From JANXUR01 sp038229415 (GTDB taxonomy: Bacteria; Acidobacteriota; Terriglobia; Terriglobales; Acidobacteriaceae): DNA of 64,000 bases. The stretch's first letter is position 1; each line of letters opens with the position of its first letter. Under the pieces are notes generated by a model that worked only from the letters and a program-made list of their open reading frames with translations, searched no databases and had not been told where the DNA came from. Both the position numbers and the translations under genes were made by a program. Below are positions 55,342-64,000 of the stretch, piece by piece. The stretch lies in the NCBI GenBank assembly GCA_038229415.1, contig JBBROM010000002.1:186001-250000 (forward strand). The letters are read 5' to 3'.

Positions 55342-58300
55342 CTACTGCACCATCAGCGTCACCTGCGTCGAGTGGGTAAGGCTCACCCCATTGCTGCTCG
55401 CCTTGGCAGTGGCGTTAATGGTGATGGGGTACATGCCGACCGGCGTACCCGAGGGAGGTGGCGGCGGAGGCGGCGGCCCGGGGCTGGAACTGCCGCCACC
55501 ACAGGCGATGCCAACCGTGAGCGTCAGCAGCACCAGCAGCGCGAAAGCCAGTCCCGGCCAGCGGCGGCGCGCGGGCACTAGCGTCATGCCCAGTGCGGCA
55601 GGGAACAGCACGATGAACGCATAGAAGATATCGCTGTGCGTGGAAATGGCGGCGACATTACTCTTGGTCGCAATGGTCATGGTCACCGAACTCGGCGGCC
55701 CATTGAGCGTGAGCGAACTCGGCGAAAACAGGCAATTCGATTGCGACGGCAGCCCGCTGCAAGTGAACGTCAACGTGGCGGCAAAAGCCCCGTTGGCCGG
55801 GTTTACGTCCAGCGTGTAGTTGGCCTGCTGCCCTGCTGTAATCGTCAGTGAACTGCTGCCCGAAGCCGGAGCAAACTGATAGTCCGTCACCGTAATCAAG
55901 CTGCCCGTGTCGTGACTCAGTTTCGTGGCGGCATCAGTCGCCGTCAGGTTCGCGTTGTAGCTTCCGGCTGCGACGCTAGCGGGCACACTCACCGTCGCCG
56001 TCACCGTAGCGGATCCACTGGCCAGCGCAATCGGATTCGCCGGACTAAGGGTACAGGTCGTACCGGCACCAAAGGCGCTCACGTCGCAAGCAGCATTCAC
56101 GCTGCCCGCGTAAGCGTTCTGGCTCCTCAGGCTAAAAGTGAGAGTCGCCGCAGTGCCCGGAAAGATCGCCGAAGCTGCGGATGTTGGCGGAGTCACCGAG
56201 AAATCCGTGACATTCGCCGTGAGCGCCAGCGAATGAGTGAGCGAACCGCTGGTGCCAGTCAGCGTGATGGGATAGCCTCCCGCCGCCAGCCCCGCCGTAG
56301 GCATGGTCACAGTCACATTCGTTGGATACTGGGACACCGTTGCGGGCGTCACCGAGCAGGTAATGCCGGTTCCGCTGCAATTCAAGCCGGTGCTCGCTGA
56401 AAGGCTGTTGATCGCGCTGAGCGACACCGTGGCGGACGCGCTTTGTCCGGATGTAACTGCGGCAAAGGGCGTCACCGTCGCCAGCGCAAAGTCGCCTGGT
56501 GGATTGACGGTGAAGGTGAGCCCCAACGTGTGCGATAGCGAACCGCTGCTGCCGTTGAGCGTCACCGCGTAGGCGCCGGGTGCCAGCCCAGTGGTAGGCA
56601 CCGTCAAGGTCACATTTGCCGGATACACCGCAACGCTGGCCGGAGCCACCGAACAAGTGATGACCGTTCCGCTGCAACTCAGCGTCGTGGTCGCCGCAAG
56701 GCTATTGATTCCACTGACCGACGCAGTAGCCGTTGCGCTTTGCCCCGCAGTAACTGCGGCAAACGGCGCGACCGTGGCCAGCGTAAAGTCGCTTACCGCC
56801 AGAGTGAGCCCGAGTGAATGCGAAAGTGCGCCGCTGGTGCCACTGAGGGTGACCGTGTAGTTGCCTGCCGCGACGCCAGAGGTCGGCACGGTCAGCGTTA
56901 CGTTCATGGGATATTGCGAAACCGTTGCCGGGTTCACTGAGCATGTGATGCCAGCGCCGCTGCAACTCAAGCTTGTACTCGGCGTAAAGCTATTGGTGGC
57001 GCTTACCGCAATCGTTGCGGTGGCAGTCTGGCCAATCGTCACCGGAGGAAATGGAGTGAGCGTCGCCAGGGCAAAGTCGCCGACTTTACTCACACTGAGG
57101 GTGAACCCCAGGGTGTGGGTGAGCGAACCGCCCGTGCCGGTGAGCGTCACGCTGTAACTGCCCTCTGCCACCCCGCTGGTAGGCACCGTCAACGTCACAT
57201 TCGCCGGATACTTTGACACTGTCGCTGGACTGACCGTGCAGGTTAGGCCCGCACCGCTGCAACTCAGGCTAGTGCTAGGCGAAAAACTGTTGATGGCACT
57301 CACCGACGCTGTCGCCGTTGCGGTTTGGCCGATCGTGACCGCCGAAAAGGGCGTCACCGTAGCCAGCGCAAAGTCGCCGCCTTCGATCACTTGCAGCGCC
57401 ACAGTCTGCGTCCGTTTGAGAGTGCTGCCACTCAGCGCCGCCGTGATGGTGACTGTGCTGTTGCCAATCGGCGTGGTGTTCAACACCGAAATTTTCATCG
57501 TGACGCTAACCGCATTACCCGGCGTCAAACTCACCGTCGCGCTCGGCGTGAACGTACACGTGCCGCCGGTCGGCAAGCCGCTACAGCTAAGCGTTGCCGT
57601 GCCCGTCAACATGCCCAGCGGCGTCACTTGCATGGTGATGGCGCTACTCGTGTCGGGCCGTCCCAACACCACGCTTGCGGGTGAAGGCGCACCCAGGCTG
57701 TAGTCCGTCACATGGAGCGTCAGCGGCGCTGTACGCGTCAGCTTGCTGCTATCCGCGCCTTGAAGGTTGAAGGTGAAATCTCCCGCAGCGGCGTTGCTCG
57801 CCGTCACCGTCACTGACTTTCCTGTAGCCGTCGGCACTGTCGAAGCTGGCGAAACCGAACACGTGTCTGGCGGCGATGTACTCGCAGCCGCGCAACTCAG
57901 CGTGACGCTGGAACTATAGCCAAACAGGGAAGTGAGCGTACCGCTAAACGTCGTGCTTTGCCCCACCAACACCGTCTGCGAAGTCGTGCCCGGCACCGTC
58001 AGCGTGTAGTCCGGCTTGGGAGCAAGGTTCAGTTCCCACACTCCGCGTCCATAGGTGCCAACGCGTAGCCGACGTTCGCCGCCCGAGTCGAACAGCACTA
58101 GTTGCATCGCTGCGGAGTTCGGCAGAAACGGGCCGCCGGTTGGCCCGCTTTCCGTCCACGACGCCGACGCCAGCGCTGTCTGGAACATGCCAACGTCCGT
58201 CGCGGCATAAAGCGTGCCCGTCTTCGTATCAATCAGCAGGGCATTCGCCGGAGCATCCGGCAACGCGCCGGTTTTCGTTCCCGTAAAATCGGTCCAGTCC

Positions 58301-60222
58301 GCGCCAAAGTCGGTGGTTTTCCACACGTGCGAGACCCCGAACCCCATCACGCCTACGTACGCGGTCGCCCCGGTCGTATCCGCCGGATCCAGCACGATCG
58401 CCGCCAGCGGAAAATTTCCCGGGTTGATGCTGCCCGTCGCGTCCGAAAAATTTGCGATGCCCACCGTGGCATTCGTTGTAACCCAAACCTTGCCGCCTAC
58501 CTGCTCGCTGCCGTTGAACCCGCCTTCGGTCAGCGCATAGATCACCCGCGAGCCATTCGACCCCGCCACGCCACCCACGCCCAGCGCGCGAATCACCTGC
58601 GTCTCCGACCCTACGCAGCCTGCATCGGTGCCCGTCTCAAAGTTGAAGCTGAGCGTGCTAAATCCGCTGCCATCGGAGTTGCCGCGCCACACCCGGCAAG
58701 TGCCCACCAACAGCATTCCCGTAGCCTGCGGATCGAGCTGATACGGTGCGTAGTATCCGCCGCTGTCGCCGCCCAGCGTCTGGCTGTTCACTACCTCGTT
58801 CGCCTGGTAGTCCGTGGAGCGACTCGCCGCGCCCGACGTACACTTCTGAATCGAAACGCCGGGGTTCGACGTGTACCACTCGTTGGTGCTCGCGGGATTG
58901 ATCGCCACCGGCCCGCCCGGCCCCACATTCACCGCCGTCCACAAGAGACTCGTGGTGGCAGTAGTGGTGGCGACCGATCCGTTGTCTTCGCTGCCAGCAA
59001 GCAGTACCGCAAGGTTCGTCGGATTCTGCGCCAGTCCGTTCACCTCAGCCAGCGACCCCAGGCTGGAGTTCAGGTTGTCGAACGCATTTGCCCCCGCCGT
59101 GCAACTGTTGCTGGTGAGTCCAAGATACGCATCCAGTGCACGATTCACGCCGCCATCATTGCCCGCAAAAAACAGCGCCTTGCTGTTGACCACCTGAAAC
59201 GCCAGCGCATGCTGATTCGGATGCACCTTCGCGGGTGCGCCGAGCGGTGAGCATCCATAGGCGTGCGTCAGGTTCAGCCACTCGCCTTCCATACAGGCCG
59301 ACGTGCCCGACAAAATCGTGCACCGATACAGATTCACGCCGCCGACGTAGACGTCCGTGGCGCTGCCGTCGGGCACGGCGGTCAGCGCCATGTTGTAGTC
59401 CGCCTGGTCGGCTCCGCAGCCAGCCAAGTCGCCGCAATCGTCGAATCCAGTCTCGTCCAGTTGACTCCACGAGTTGCCGCCATCGCGCGACAGAAACAAA
59501 CCTTGCTGCACCGCAATGCCACTCGCGGAAAGCGACGTGTCGAGCGAAACGTACCACGCGTAGATTTCACTCTTGCCCGGAACTACGGCAAGTTCACCGC
59601 GAAAGATCGGACAAGAACTGGCTGTGCCCAACGGAATCTGCGCCGGACAACTGCCTGTGTCAAGGAAAAATCCAGGCTGATGGTTCAGGCGGCTCCAGTT
59701 GAATCCGTCGGCGGAGGCGTAGAAACCGTGATCGCGTGCCGCCGCCAAAAATGCGTGCGCCGTGTCGCTGTATACCACCGACGTAATCGCCGAAGCGTCC
59801 ACCGGCACGCCCGCGTCGAACAGCTCCACCAGACTCCAAGTCGCGCCTGCATCCGACGAGCCATACAGCCCCAGCGACGCACCCGAAATCACCGCGCCGT
59901 CGAGTCCTGCTACCGGCGAATCCGCCGTCGCCGCCAGCACCGGGCTGGAGTTGTCCGTGCTGAACGCAATCCGGCTAAACGCCAGCCCGCGCAGCGGATG
60001 CCCGCCATGATCGGCACTCGCAATCAGGGCAAACGTTTTTCCGCCGTCGGTGGAGCGCAAAATCCCTTGCCCGTAATACGAATCCAGCGCGTCGTTCGAC
60101 TCGCCCGTGCCCACCAGAATCACCTTGCTGGCCCGGCTGCAACGCGACTGCGCCGACAGACAGCGTCGCCGCATTATCGAGTAGCGGAGTCCACGTGACT
60201 TGCGCAGGCGAGGCCGTCGCAT
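55342..60222 (-). CDS. Giant BNR-propeller and Ig-repeat secreted protein, main part after frameshift
   Basis: This frame encodes 1626 residues, of which those after about residue 30 are real continuation of the N-terminal fragment in another frame. A BNR/sialidase-like propeller fills the first 760 residues (repeats such as ILRSTDGGKTF, SSDAGATWSL, LSRDGGNSWSQL, TTDFGADWTDF). About eight Ig-like units follow, including four near-identical repeats of 96-99 residues (DFALATVTPF starts). The tail is odd: a hydrophobic stretch, RRR, a second hydrophobic stretch ending GIACGGG, an eight-Pro run and one short beta-domain ending TQVTLMVQ. The frame has no proper start of its own; the break lies near 60130-60140. 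Role: surface or matrix protein, exact function unknown. Confidence 0.75.
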   Translation of the reverse strand: MRRPRLRKSRGLRYSIMRRRCLSAQSRCSRASKVILVGTGESNDALDSYYGQGILRSTDGGKTFALIASADHGGHPLRGLAFSRIAFSTDNSSPVLAATADSPVAGLDGAVISGASLGLYGSSDAGATWSLVELFDAGVPVDASAITSVVYSDTAHAFLAAARDHGFYASADGFNWSRLNHQPGFFLDTGSCPAQIPLGTASSCPIFRGELAVVPGKSEIYAWYVSLDTSLSASGIAVQQGLFLSRDGGNSWSQLDETGFDDCGDLAGCGADQADYNMALTAVPDGSATDVYVGGVNLYRCTILSGTSACMEGEWLNLTHAYGCSPLGAPAKVHPNQHALAFQVVNSKALFFAGNDGGVNRALDAYLGLTSNSCTAGANAFDNLNSSLGSLAEVNGLAQNPTNLAVLLAGSEDNGSVATTTATTSLLWTAVNVGPGGPVAINPASTNEWYTSNPGVSIQKCTSGAASRSTDYQANEVVNSQTLGGDSGGYYAPYQLDPQATGMLLVGTCRVWRGNSDGSGFSTLSFNFETGTDAGCVGSETQVIRALGVGGVAGSNGSRVIYALTEGGFNGSEQVGGKVWVTTNATVGIANFSDATGSINPGNFPLAAIVLDPADTTGATAYVGVMGFGVSHVWKTTDFGADWTDFTGTKTGALPDAPANALLIDTKTGTLYAATDVGMFQTALASASWTESGPTGGPFLPNSAAMQLVLFDSGGERRLRVGTYGRGVWELNLAPKPDYTLTVPGTTSQTVLVGQSTTFSGTLTSLFGYSSSVTLSCAAASTSPPDTCSVSPASTVPTATGKSVTVTASNAAAGDFTFNLQGADSSKLTRTAPLTLHVTDYSLGAPSPASVVLGRPDTSSAITMQVTPLGMLTGTATLSCSGLPTGGTCTFTPSATVSLTPGNAVSVTMKISVLNTTPIGNSTVTITAALSGSTLKRTQTVALQVIEGGDFALATVTPFSAVTIGQTATATASVSAINSFSPSTSLSCSGAGLTCTVSPATVSKYPANVTLTVPTSGVAEGSYSVTLTGTGGSLTHTLGFTLSVSKVGDFALATLTPFPPVTIGQTATATIAVSATNSFTPSTSLSCSGAGITCSVNPATVSQYPMNVTLTVPTSGVAAGNYTVTLSGTSGALSHSLGLTLAVSDFTLATVAPFAAVTAGQSATATASVSGINSLAATTTLSCSGTVITCSVAPASVAVYPANVTLTVPTTGLAPGAYAVTLNGSSGSLSHTLGLTFTVNPPGDFALATVTPFAAVTSGQSASATVSLSAINSLSASTGLNCSGTGITCSVTPATVSQYPTNVTVTMPTAGLAAGGYPITLTGTSGSLTHSLALTANVTDFSVTPPTSAASAIFPGTAATLTFSLRSQNAYAGSVNAACDVSAFGAGTTCTLSPANPIALASGSATVTATVSVPASVAAGSYNANLTATDAATKLSHDTGSLITVTDYQFAPASGSSSLTITAGQQANYTLDVNPANGAFAATLTFTCSGLPSQSNCLFSPSSLTLNGPPSSVTMTIATKSNVAAISTHSDIFYAFIVLFPAALGMTLVPARRRWPGLAFALLVLLTLTVGIACGGGSSSPGPPPPPPPPSGTPVGMYPITINATAKASSNGVSLTHSTQVTLMVQ
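56210..57385. repeat. Four tandem Ig-repeat units in DNA, period about 295 bases
   Basis: The string GCCAGCGCAAAGTCGCC or a near copy recurs at about 57362, 57065, 56777 and 56480, spaced 297, 288 and 297 bases. Each unit encodes one Ig-like domain of the giant protein. Similarity at DNA level suggests recent duplication or gene conversion, and such arrays can expand or shrink. Confidence 0.7.
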
Positions 60223-60688
60223 TCACCGAGCGCCACAATCCTCCAAACGCCGAGCCTGCATAGACCGTGTTGCCGGTCGCGTCGCCAGCGTCCACCGCCA
60301 ATGCGGTCACTCGCCCGGTCACATTGCCATAGTCCGCTCCGTTACCTGCGTCGGAGTTAGCCGGTGCTGGGCCAAGCGGCGTCCAATTGCCGACAAAGGC
60401 CGCTGCCGCTGCGTTACCTAACTGCCCCTCCTGCGCCCGTCTTTCCGCCCGCCGCGCCTGCACTTCCGCCCGTGCTCTCGCTAGCGCTTCAGCCGGACTC
60501 TTCGCCCGCGCCACCGTTCGTCCCCGACGCCACGAAGCTGCATGGCGCTGACGCACCTCTCGCGAAGAGACACGATCACCAACCAGCGGCTGCGCTTGCG
60601 CCGTTGTCGCCAAGACGGCTGCTGCCAGCAAGAGCGCACCAGCAGACTTTGCGGCGCACACTCCCGCCTTGCCACTACGTCTCGGCAT
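59975..60688 (-). pseudogene. N-terminal fragment of the giant BNR/Ig protein (frameshifted)
   Basis: This frame supplies the missing start of the giant protein: signal peptide (SAGALLLAAAVLATTAQA), an Ala/Arg-rich coiled region, then NWTPLGPAP, GRVTALAVDAGDATGNTVYAG, GGLWRSVNA and TLSVGAVALQPG, the usual first blades of BNR propellers. After LQPG the sense is lost, while the next frame resumes with KVILVGTGESND. The two parts join near 60130-60140, around GGCCCGGCTGC on the plus strand, so a single-base change of length breaks the gene. Residues after the junction (to 59975) are out of frame. ATG 60688 or 60706 are possible starts. A sequencing error would give the same picture. Confidence 0.7.
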
Positions 60689-60943
60689 TGCGATGGCTAC
60701 TGGCATAAACTCGCACACCGGGCAAATCCACAAGCTCCCACTAAGCCTGCGAATACCCGTATTTCCAGTATTGGAATGGTGCGCTTCTTATGTCTACGAA
60801 AAAGATTCGCCGATGTGTGACAGCGTTCCAATTTGGGCGTCGACTCTGCCCCAAAACAGGAATCGGGTATCCTAAACTCACGAGCCGAGCGGCTTTGCGC
60901 GTCGTCGTCTACCCCGAATGACTACCATCTGGAGACTTGTTTT

Positions 60944-61738
60944 ATGCACTGGTTCCGGCGGAGAAAAATGAAAGACTATTTGCGTACCACCATGCTGTTG
61001 ATGGGCATTTCCGCCCCTAACGCCTTTGCCAAGGACATTTCCGTGGCCGCCGCGTCTGACCTTACGGCAGCGCTCACCGAGATCAAGGGCAACTACGAGA
61101 GCCAGTCGCAGAACAAGGTCAACCTGACCTTCGGCTCCACCGGCAACCTGTTCAACCAAATCAAGCAAGGCGCGCCGTTCGACGTTTTTTTCGCGGCGGA
61201 CGTGGACTATCCCAAGCAGCTCGCAGCGCTCAAGCTGACGGATGAAGCAACAATCACTCTCTACGCCGTTGGCAAACTGGTGTTGTGGGTGCCCAAAGAT
61301 TCCAAGCTCGACATCGAAAAACTGGGCGTACAGGCGCTGCTCGATCCCAGCGTGCAGAAGATTGCGATGGCGAACCCGCTGCATGCACCGTACGGCCGTG
61401 CCGCGCAGCAGGCGCTGGAACACTATGATCTCTACGGCAAGTTGAAGGACAAGTTCGTGGTCGGCGAAAACATCTCGCAGGCAGCGCAGTTTGTGCAAAC
61501 CGGCAACGCCCAAGCTGGACTGCTGGCCCTGTCATTGGCGCTCTCGCCCGCGATGAAAAATCAGGGCCGCTACATTGAGATTCCTGCCGATTCTTACAAC
61601 CAGCTATTGCAAGCGGTGTGCGTGCTGAATACGGCTCCAGCCAAGGCCGAGGCTATGGCGTTTTTGGAATATCTGAAGACCACCGCGCCCCAGGCGATTT
61701 TGAAGCGTTACGGGTTCACGCTGCCGGGTGCGAAGTAG
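60944..61738 (+). CDS. modA: Molybdate-binding periplasmic protein
   Basis: A 264-residue substrate-binding protein. After a leader (KDYLRTTMLLMGISAPNAFA) it reads DISVAAASDLTAALTEI, the ModA start with the Ser that contacts the oxyanion, then NLTFGSTGNLFNQIKQGAPFDVFFAAD and later ANPLHAPYGRAAQQAL and PADSYNQLLQ. This is the standard ModA pattern; tungstate is also possible. ATG 60944 has GGAGA eight bases upstream; ATG 60968 is an alternative. No permease (modB) or ATPase (modC) gene is next to it, so it is an orphan here. It is followed by a hairpin-rich region. Confidence 0.88.
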   Translation: MHWFRRRKMKDYLRTTMLLMGISAPNAFAKDISVAAASDLTAALTEIKGNYESQSQNKVNLTFGSTGNLFNQIKQGAPFDVFFAADVDYPKQLAALKLTDEATITLYAVGKLVLWVPKDSKLDIEKLGVQALLDPSVQKIAMANPLHAPYGRAAQQALEHYDLYGKLKDKFVVGENISQAAQFVQTGNAQAGLLALSLALSPAMKNQGRYIEIPADSYNQLLQAVCVLNTAPAKAEAMAFLEYLKTTAPQAILKRYGFTLPGAK

Positions 61739-61800
61739 ACGTGGGTAAAATCGCAGATCTTTCGTCCAGGGATCTGACCCGGTTCCCTCTCCAAAGCAGT

Positions 61801-61864
61801 GTCATCTTGAGCGCAGCCGTGGAATCCCGCAGATGCGGGATTCCACGGCGGAGTCGAAAGACCC
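61801..61864 (+). repeat. Hairpin repeat element, copy 1
   Basis: Begins GTCATCTTGAGCG and ends GTCGAAAGACCC. Inside, GCCGTGGAATCCCGC and GCGGGATTCCACGGC form a perfect 15-pair stem with loop AGAT (61816-61849). Ends match copy 2 in reverse orientation, whereas the stems differ, so the element is defined by its ends plus a variable palindrome. Confidence 0.65.
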
Positions 61865-61963
61865 TACCATCCTCGATTGACGATGAAGTTTGAAGATCCT
61901 GCCAACGCATCCCATGCGGTCGTTGCCGGAAATGCGCACGTTCTTCCGGGTCGCGGTCTGTAG

Positions 61964-62025
61964 GGGTCCTTCGACTGCAAAGCCCTCTCCCGTTTGCGGG
62001 AGAGGGCTTCTTCGCTCAGGATGAC
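61964..62025 (-). repeat. Hairpin repeat element, copy 2 (inverted)
   Basis: On the minus strand it begins GTCATCCTGAGCG and ends GTCGAAGGACCC, matching copy 1 at both ends with two differences. Its stem is AAGCCCTCTCCCG / CGGGAGAGGGCTT, 13 pairs with a four-base loop (61980-62009). The two copies face each other across about 100 bases. Confidence 0.65.
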
Positions 62026-62053
62026 AAGTCTACTAAATCTGGCGAACCCGCCC

Positions 62054-63997
62054 CTACCGGTTCTCCAGCAGAATCGGCTTGTAGCCGATGGGCACGTTCA
62101 CACCCGTGATCTGCGTGCTGTTTCCGGCCAGGTCGCGATAATGCAGGTAGATCGGGTTGACGGAATAGTCTACGGTCGCGCACACGCCATTGCTGCAGCG
62201 GGTCGCCGTGTTCCACACCACCAGTCCCTGATAGCCGCCATCGCGCGTGATCATGCAGCTCCATACTGTGCCGTTGGCGGAGCAAGGGCTAGCCAGCGTC
62301 GCGCCCATGATCCAGTTCTGGACTTCGGTAAAGGCATCGGCGGTGGTGCAGCTGAACCCTCCGTGCAGGGGCGTGTTGCAGTTGGAGTTCTGCGTCGCAG
62401 ACCACATGGTGCCGGAACCGTCCCAGGCATACCAACCCATCTTGGCAACGCCCGCCGTCCAATGAGCCAGTACAGACTTGGCGACCCAGCCGGTGCGCTC
62501 GTCGAGATCGGTGATGGAAGAGGTCAGGCCCCAGCTGACTTCGGTGTCATACAACGGCTTGGCGGAGTCCGACGCAGACAGCACAGAGCGCAGCGCCGAC
62601 ACGATTCCCAGCAGATCTTCCGGTTCGGTGGAGTAGCCGTGGAACGCAATGGCGTCCACGTACTGCGAGGCTCCGGCGGTGTAGAGATAAGCTGTGGAGT
62701 TGTTCGGAATCGCCGTTGATCCGCCCACGTAGGGCACGCCGACGATCTTGGCTGTGGCGTCAATACCGGGCTGCGAGCAGCCGGTTCCCTTGATGATGCA
62801 GGCAGCATCCTGCGTGAGTCGCGCCAGCTGCGCCGGAGTGCCGCGCCAGTTGCCCTTGGTGTTGGGCTCATTCCAGATTTCGTACATGTGAACGTGCGCG
62901 TATTGCGAGGGGTCGAGGCTGATGGCGTGCATGGCCACGGCAGTAACCCAGTCCTTCCAATGCTGGTTGGTGCCAGTGCCGTCGGCATTCAGGTCGCCCG
63001 GCCAGTAGCATTGGCCCGCGCCGCTGTCGAGATAGGAGCAGTCCGGCAACTGCGTGCAGGCAGAAGAGGTGCTGGTGGAACACTGCGCCCATACCGGGGT
63101 ACGTCCCAGGTTGTAGAGCACGTCTGCGCCCTTAAGCTTGGCGTCGTTCAGGCGGGCGTCAAATTTGGTGAAGTCGTACACGCCCTGCGCGGTGTTGATC
63201 TGCGACCATCCGGTTTGCGAATCCCACAGGCGAACGAAGCCGTAAGCCACGCTTGGCGCGCCTTGCGTCCGCGAAAGCTGGTGCATGCCGAACATATCGA
63301 GTGCAGGATTAGCCATGGGCTGGGGTGCAACGCCGATGTTCAGGGCCAAAGTTACGCTGACGGTGGTCTTGTTGGCGTCCACTACGGAGAAGGTCGGCTT
63401 GTAGCCGCCCATGGTCTTCGGCGTGCCAGAAATGGCGCCGGTGGCGGCATTGAGCGTGACGCCGGGCAGAGTTTGTCCGGCTTTGAGCGCCCAGGTGTAG
63501 GGGGGCGCGCCGCCCGCTGCTGTAAGTGAGGCGCTAAAGGCTGAACCGACGGTTCCGGGAGGCAGCGAAGCGCTGGTGATCTGTAGCGTGGGTGCCGCCG
63601 AAATTTTGATGCTTGCCGTGCCCTTCTGCTTGGGCGACGCGACGCTGGCTGCCGTCACGGTGACGGTCACGGCTGTCTTGGGCGACGGAGCCACAAATAC
63701 GCCGCTGGAAGAGATCGTGCCCGAGGATGCTGTCCAGGTGACCCGCTTGTCGGTGCTGTTGGCGACCGTTGCCGTGAAGCTGAGCGACGCGCCCGGCGTC
63801 AAGTTGGAGCTGGCCGGGCTGACCGTCACCGTGACTGCCGGAGTGGCCGCGGCCACGGGCAGTGCAAGCCATGCTGCCAGCATCAGAACACCGGCGGTAA
63901 ACGCCGCTACGCGAACTGCACGGCTGCGCACACTGAAAGAGAAAACGTGAACTACGGTGGCCGAAACCGACTCGGAGCGGACTGCAGAAGATGGCAC
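62054..63997 (-). CDS. Secreted GH39/clan GH-A-like glycosidase with two Ig-like domains
   Basis: At least 647 residues, reaching the window edge; the GTG at 63997 may not be the true start. A hydrophobic leader ending in LALPVAAA is followed by two Ig-like domains (about 50-135 and 140-225) and a catalytic barrel. YEIWNEPN gives the acid/base Glu and PLYDTEVSWG the nucleophile Glu of clan GH-A; FVRLWDSQTGWSQINTAQGVYDF resembles GH39 enzymes such as PslG. Several Cys pairs are present. It may cut exopolysaccharide, either its own or foreign; substrate is not shown by the sequence. Confidence 0.8.
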   Translation of the reverse strand: MPSSAVRSESVSATVVHVFSFSVRSRAVRVAAFTAGVLMLAAWLALPVAAATPAVTVTVSPASSNLTPGASLSFTATVANSTDKRVTWTASSGTISSSGVFVAPSPKTAVTVTVTAASVASPKQKGTASIKISAAPTLQITSASLPPGTVGSAFSASLTAAGGAPPYTWALKAGQTLPGVTLNAATGAISGTPKTMGGYKPTFSVVDANKTTVSVTLALNIGVAPQPMANPALDMFGMHQLSRTQGAPSVAYGFVRLWDSQTGWSQINTAQGVYDFTKFDARLNDAKLKGADVLYNLGRTPVWAQCSTSTSSACTQLPDCSYLDSGAGQCYWPGDLNADGTGTNQHWKDWVTAVAMHAISLDPSQYAHVHMYEIWNEPNTKGNWRGTPAQLARLTQDAACIIKGTGCSQPGIDATAKIVGVPYVGGSTAIPNNSTAYLYTAGASQYVDAIAFHGYSTEPEDLLGIVSALRSVLSASDSAKPLYDTEVSWGLTSSITDLDERTGWVAKSVLAHWTAGVAKMGWYAWDGSGTMWSATQNSNCNTPLHGGFSCTTADAFTEVQNWIMGATLASPCSANGTVWSCMITRDGGYQGLVVWNTATRCSNGVCATVDYSVNPIYLHYRDLAGNSTQITGVNVPIGYKPILLENR

Positions 63998-64000
63998 GCG

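Larger units (their letters stand above)
61739..62053. other. Intergenic region with two inverted repeat elements
   Basis: About 315 bases between the convergent modA and glycosidase genes. It holds two inverted copies of one hairpin element (61801-61864 and 61964-62025, listed separately). The hairpins may also serve as terminators for both genes. Nothing else is evident. Confidence 0.5.

Noticed and set aside
56210..57385. Regular repeats that might suggest a CRISPR array
   Set aside because: The period is about 295 bases and the repeats are in-frame Ig domains; no short repeat/spacer structure or cas genes.
58102..59250. A 382-codon plus-strand frame inside the giant propeller gene
   Set aside because: Arg-rich antisense shadow; the minus strand holds BNR repeats.

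Overview
The window looks like chromosomal DNA of an acidobacterium (Acidobacteriota, probably Terriglobia). This is inferred from the moderately high GC, haem-copper-TPR exported proteins, long Ig-repeat secreted proteins with proline-run linkers, and the gene order of the polysaccharide locus. No rRNA, tRNA, CRISPR array, transposase or phage gene was seen.

Layout. 1-8.5 kb holds accessory metabolism: an exported cytochrome/copper protein, a sucrose phosphorylase-MFS transporter operon (minus strand), an FAD oxidoreductase, a small CxxC protein and a CHAD-HD polyphosphate-type protein. 8.6-16 kb holds regulators (PhoB-like, NarL-like, PilZ) around a minor pilin operon. From 16.6 to 52.0 kb every gene is on the plus strand. 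This 35-kb block begins with a NusG/RfaH-type antiterminator and an atypical enhancer-binding-protein homologue. It continues with a Wza-type export protein, a Wzz/Wzc chain-length protein, an ExeA-like ATPase, a degenerate tyrosine-kinase homologue, an initiating sugar-phosphate transferase and an acetyltransferase. The second half carries a Wzx-like flippase, two sulfotransferases, a GH10 glycosidase, an O-antigen ligase/polymerase, a GT4, a GDP-mannose 3,5-epimerase homologue and a WecG/TagA glycosyltransferase.

The most unusual part is 25.7-36.4 kb. A nonribosomal-peptide cassette sits between the export/initiation genes and the flippase. It has an acyl-CoA-dehydrogenase homologue, a stand-alone adenylating ligase and a carrier protein that together resemble the PltE/PltF/PltL (RedW/RedM/RedO) route from proline to pyrrole-2-carboxyl-carrier protein. 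After it come a leucine-coded A-T protein, a cytochrome P450 and a C-A-T-TE synthetase. The flippase start overlaps the synthetase stop, so peptide and polysaccharide genes appear to be one transcriptional programme. I infer either a peptide- or acyl-decorated sulfated exopolysaccharide or a peptide co-regulated with it.

52-64 kb holds a lipoprotein hydrolase, galE, a giant BNR/Ig-repeat protein broken by one frameshift, an orphan molybdate-binding protein, a pair of inverted hairpin repeats and a GH39-like secreted glycosidase that runs to the window edge. Domain calls come from reading translated sequence by eye; no database search was possible.
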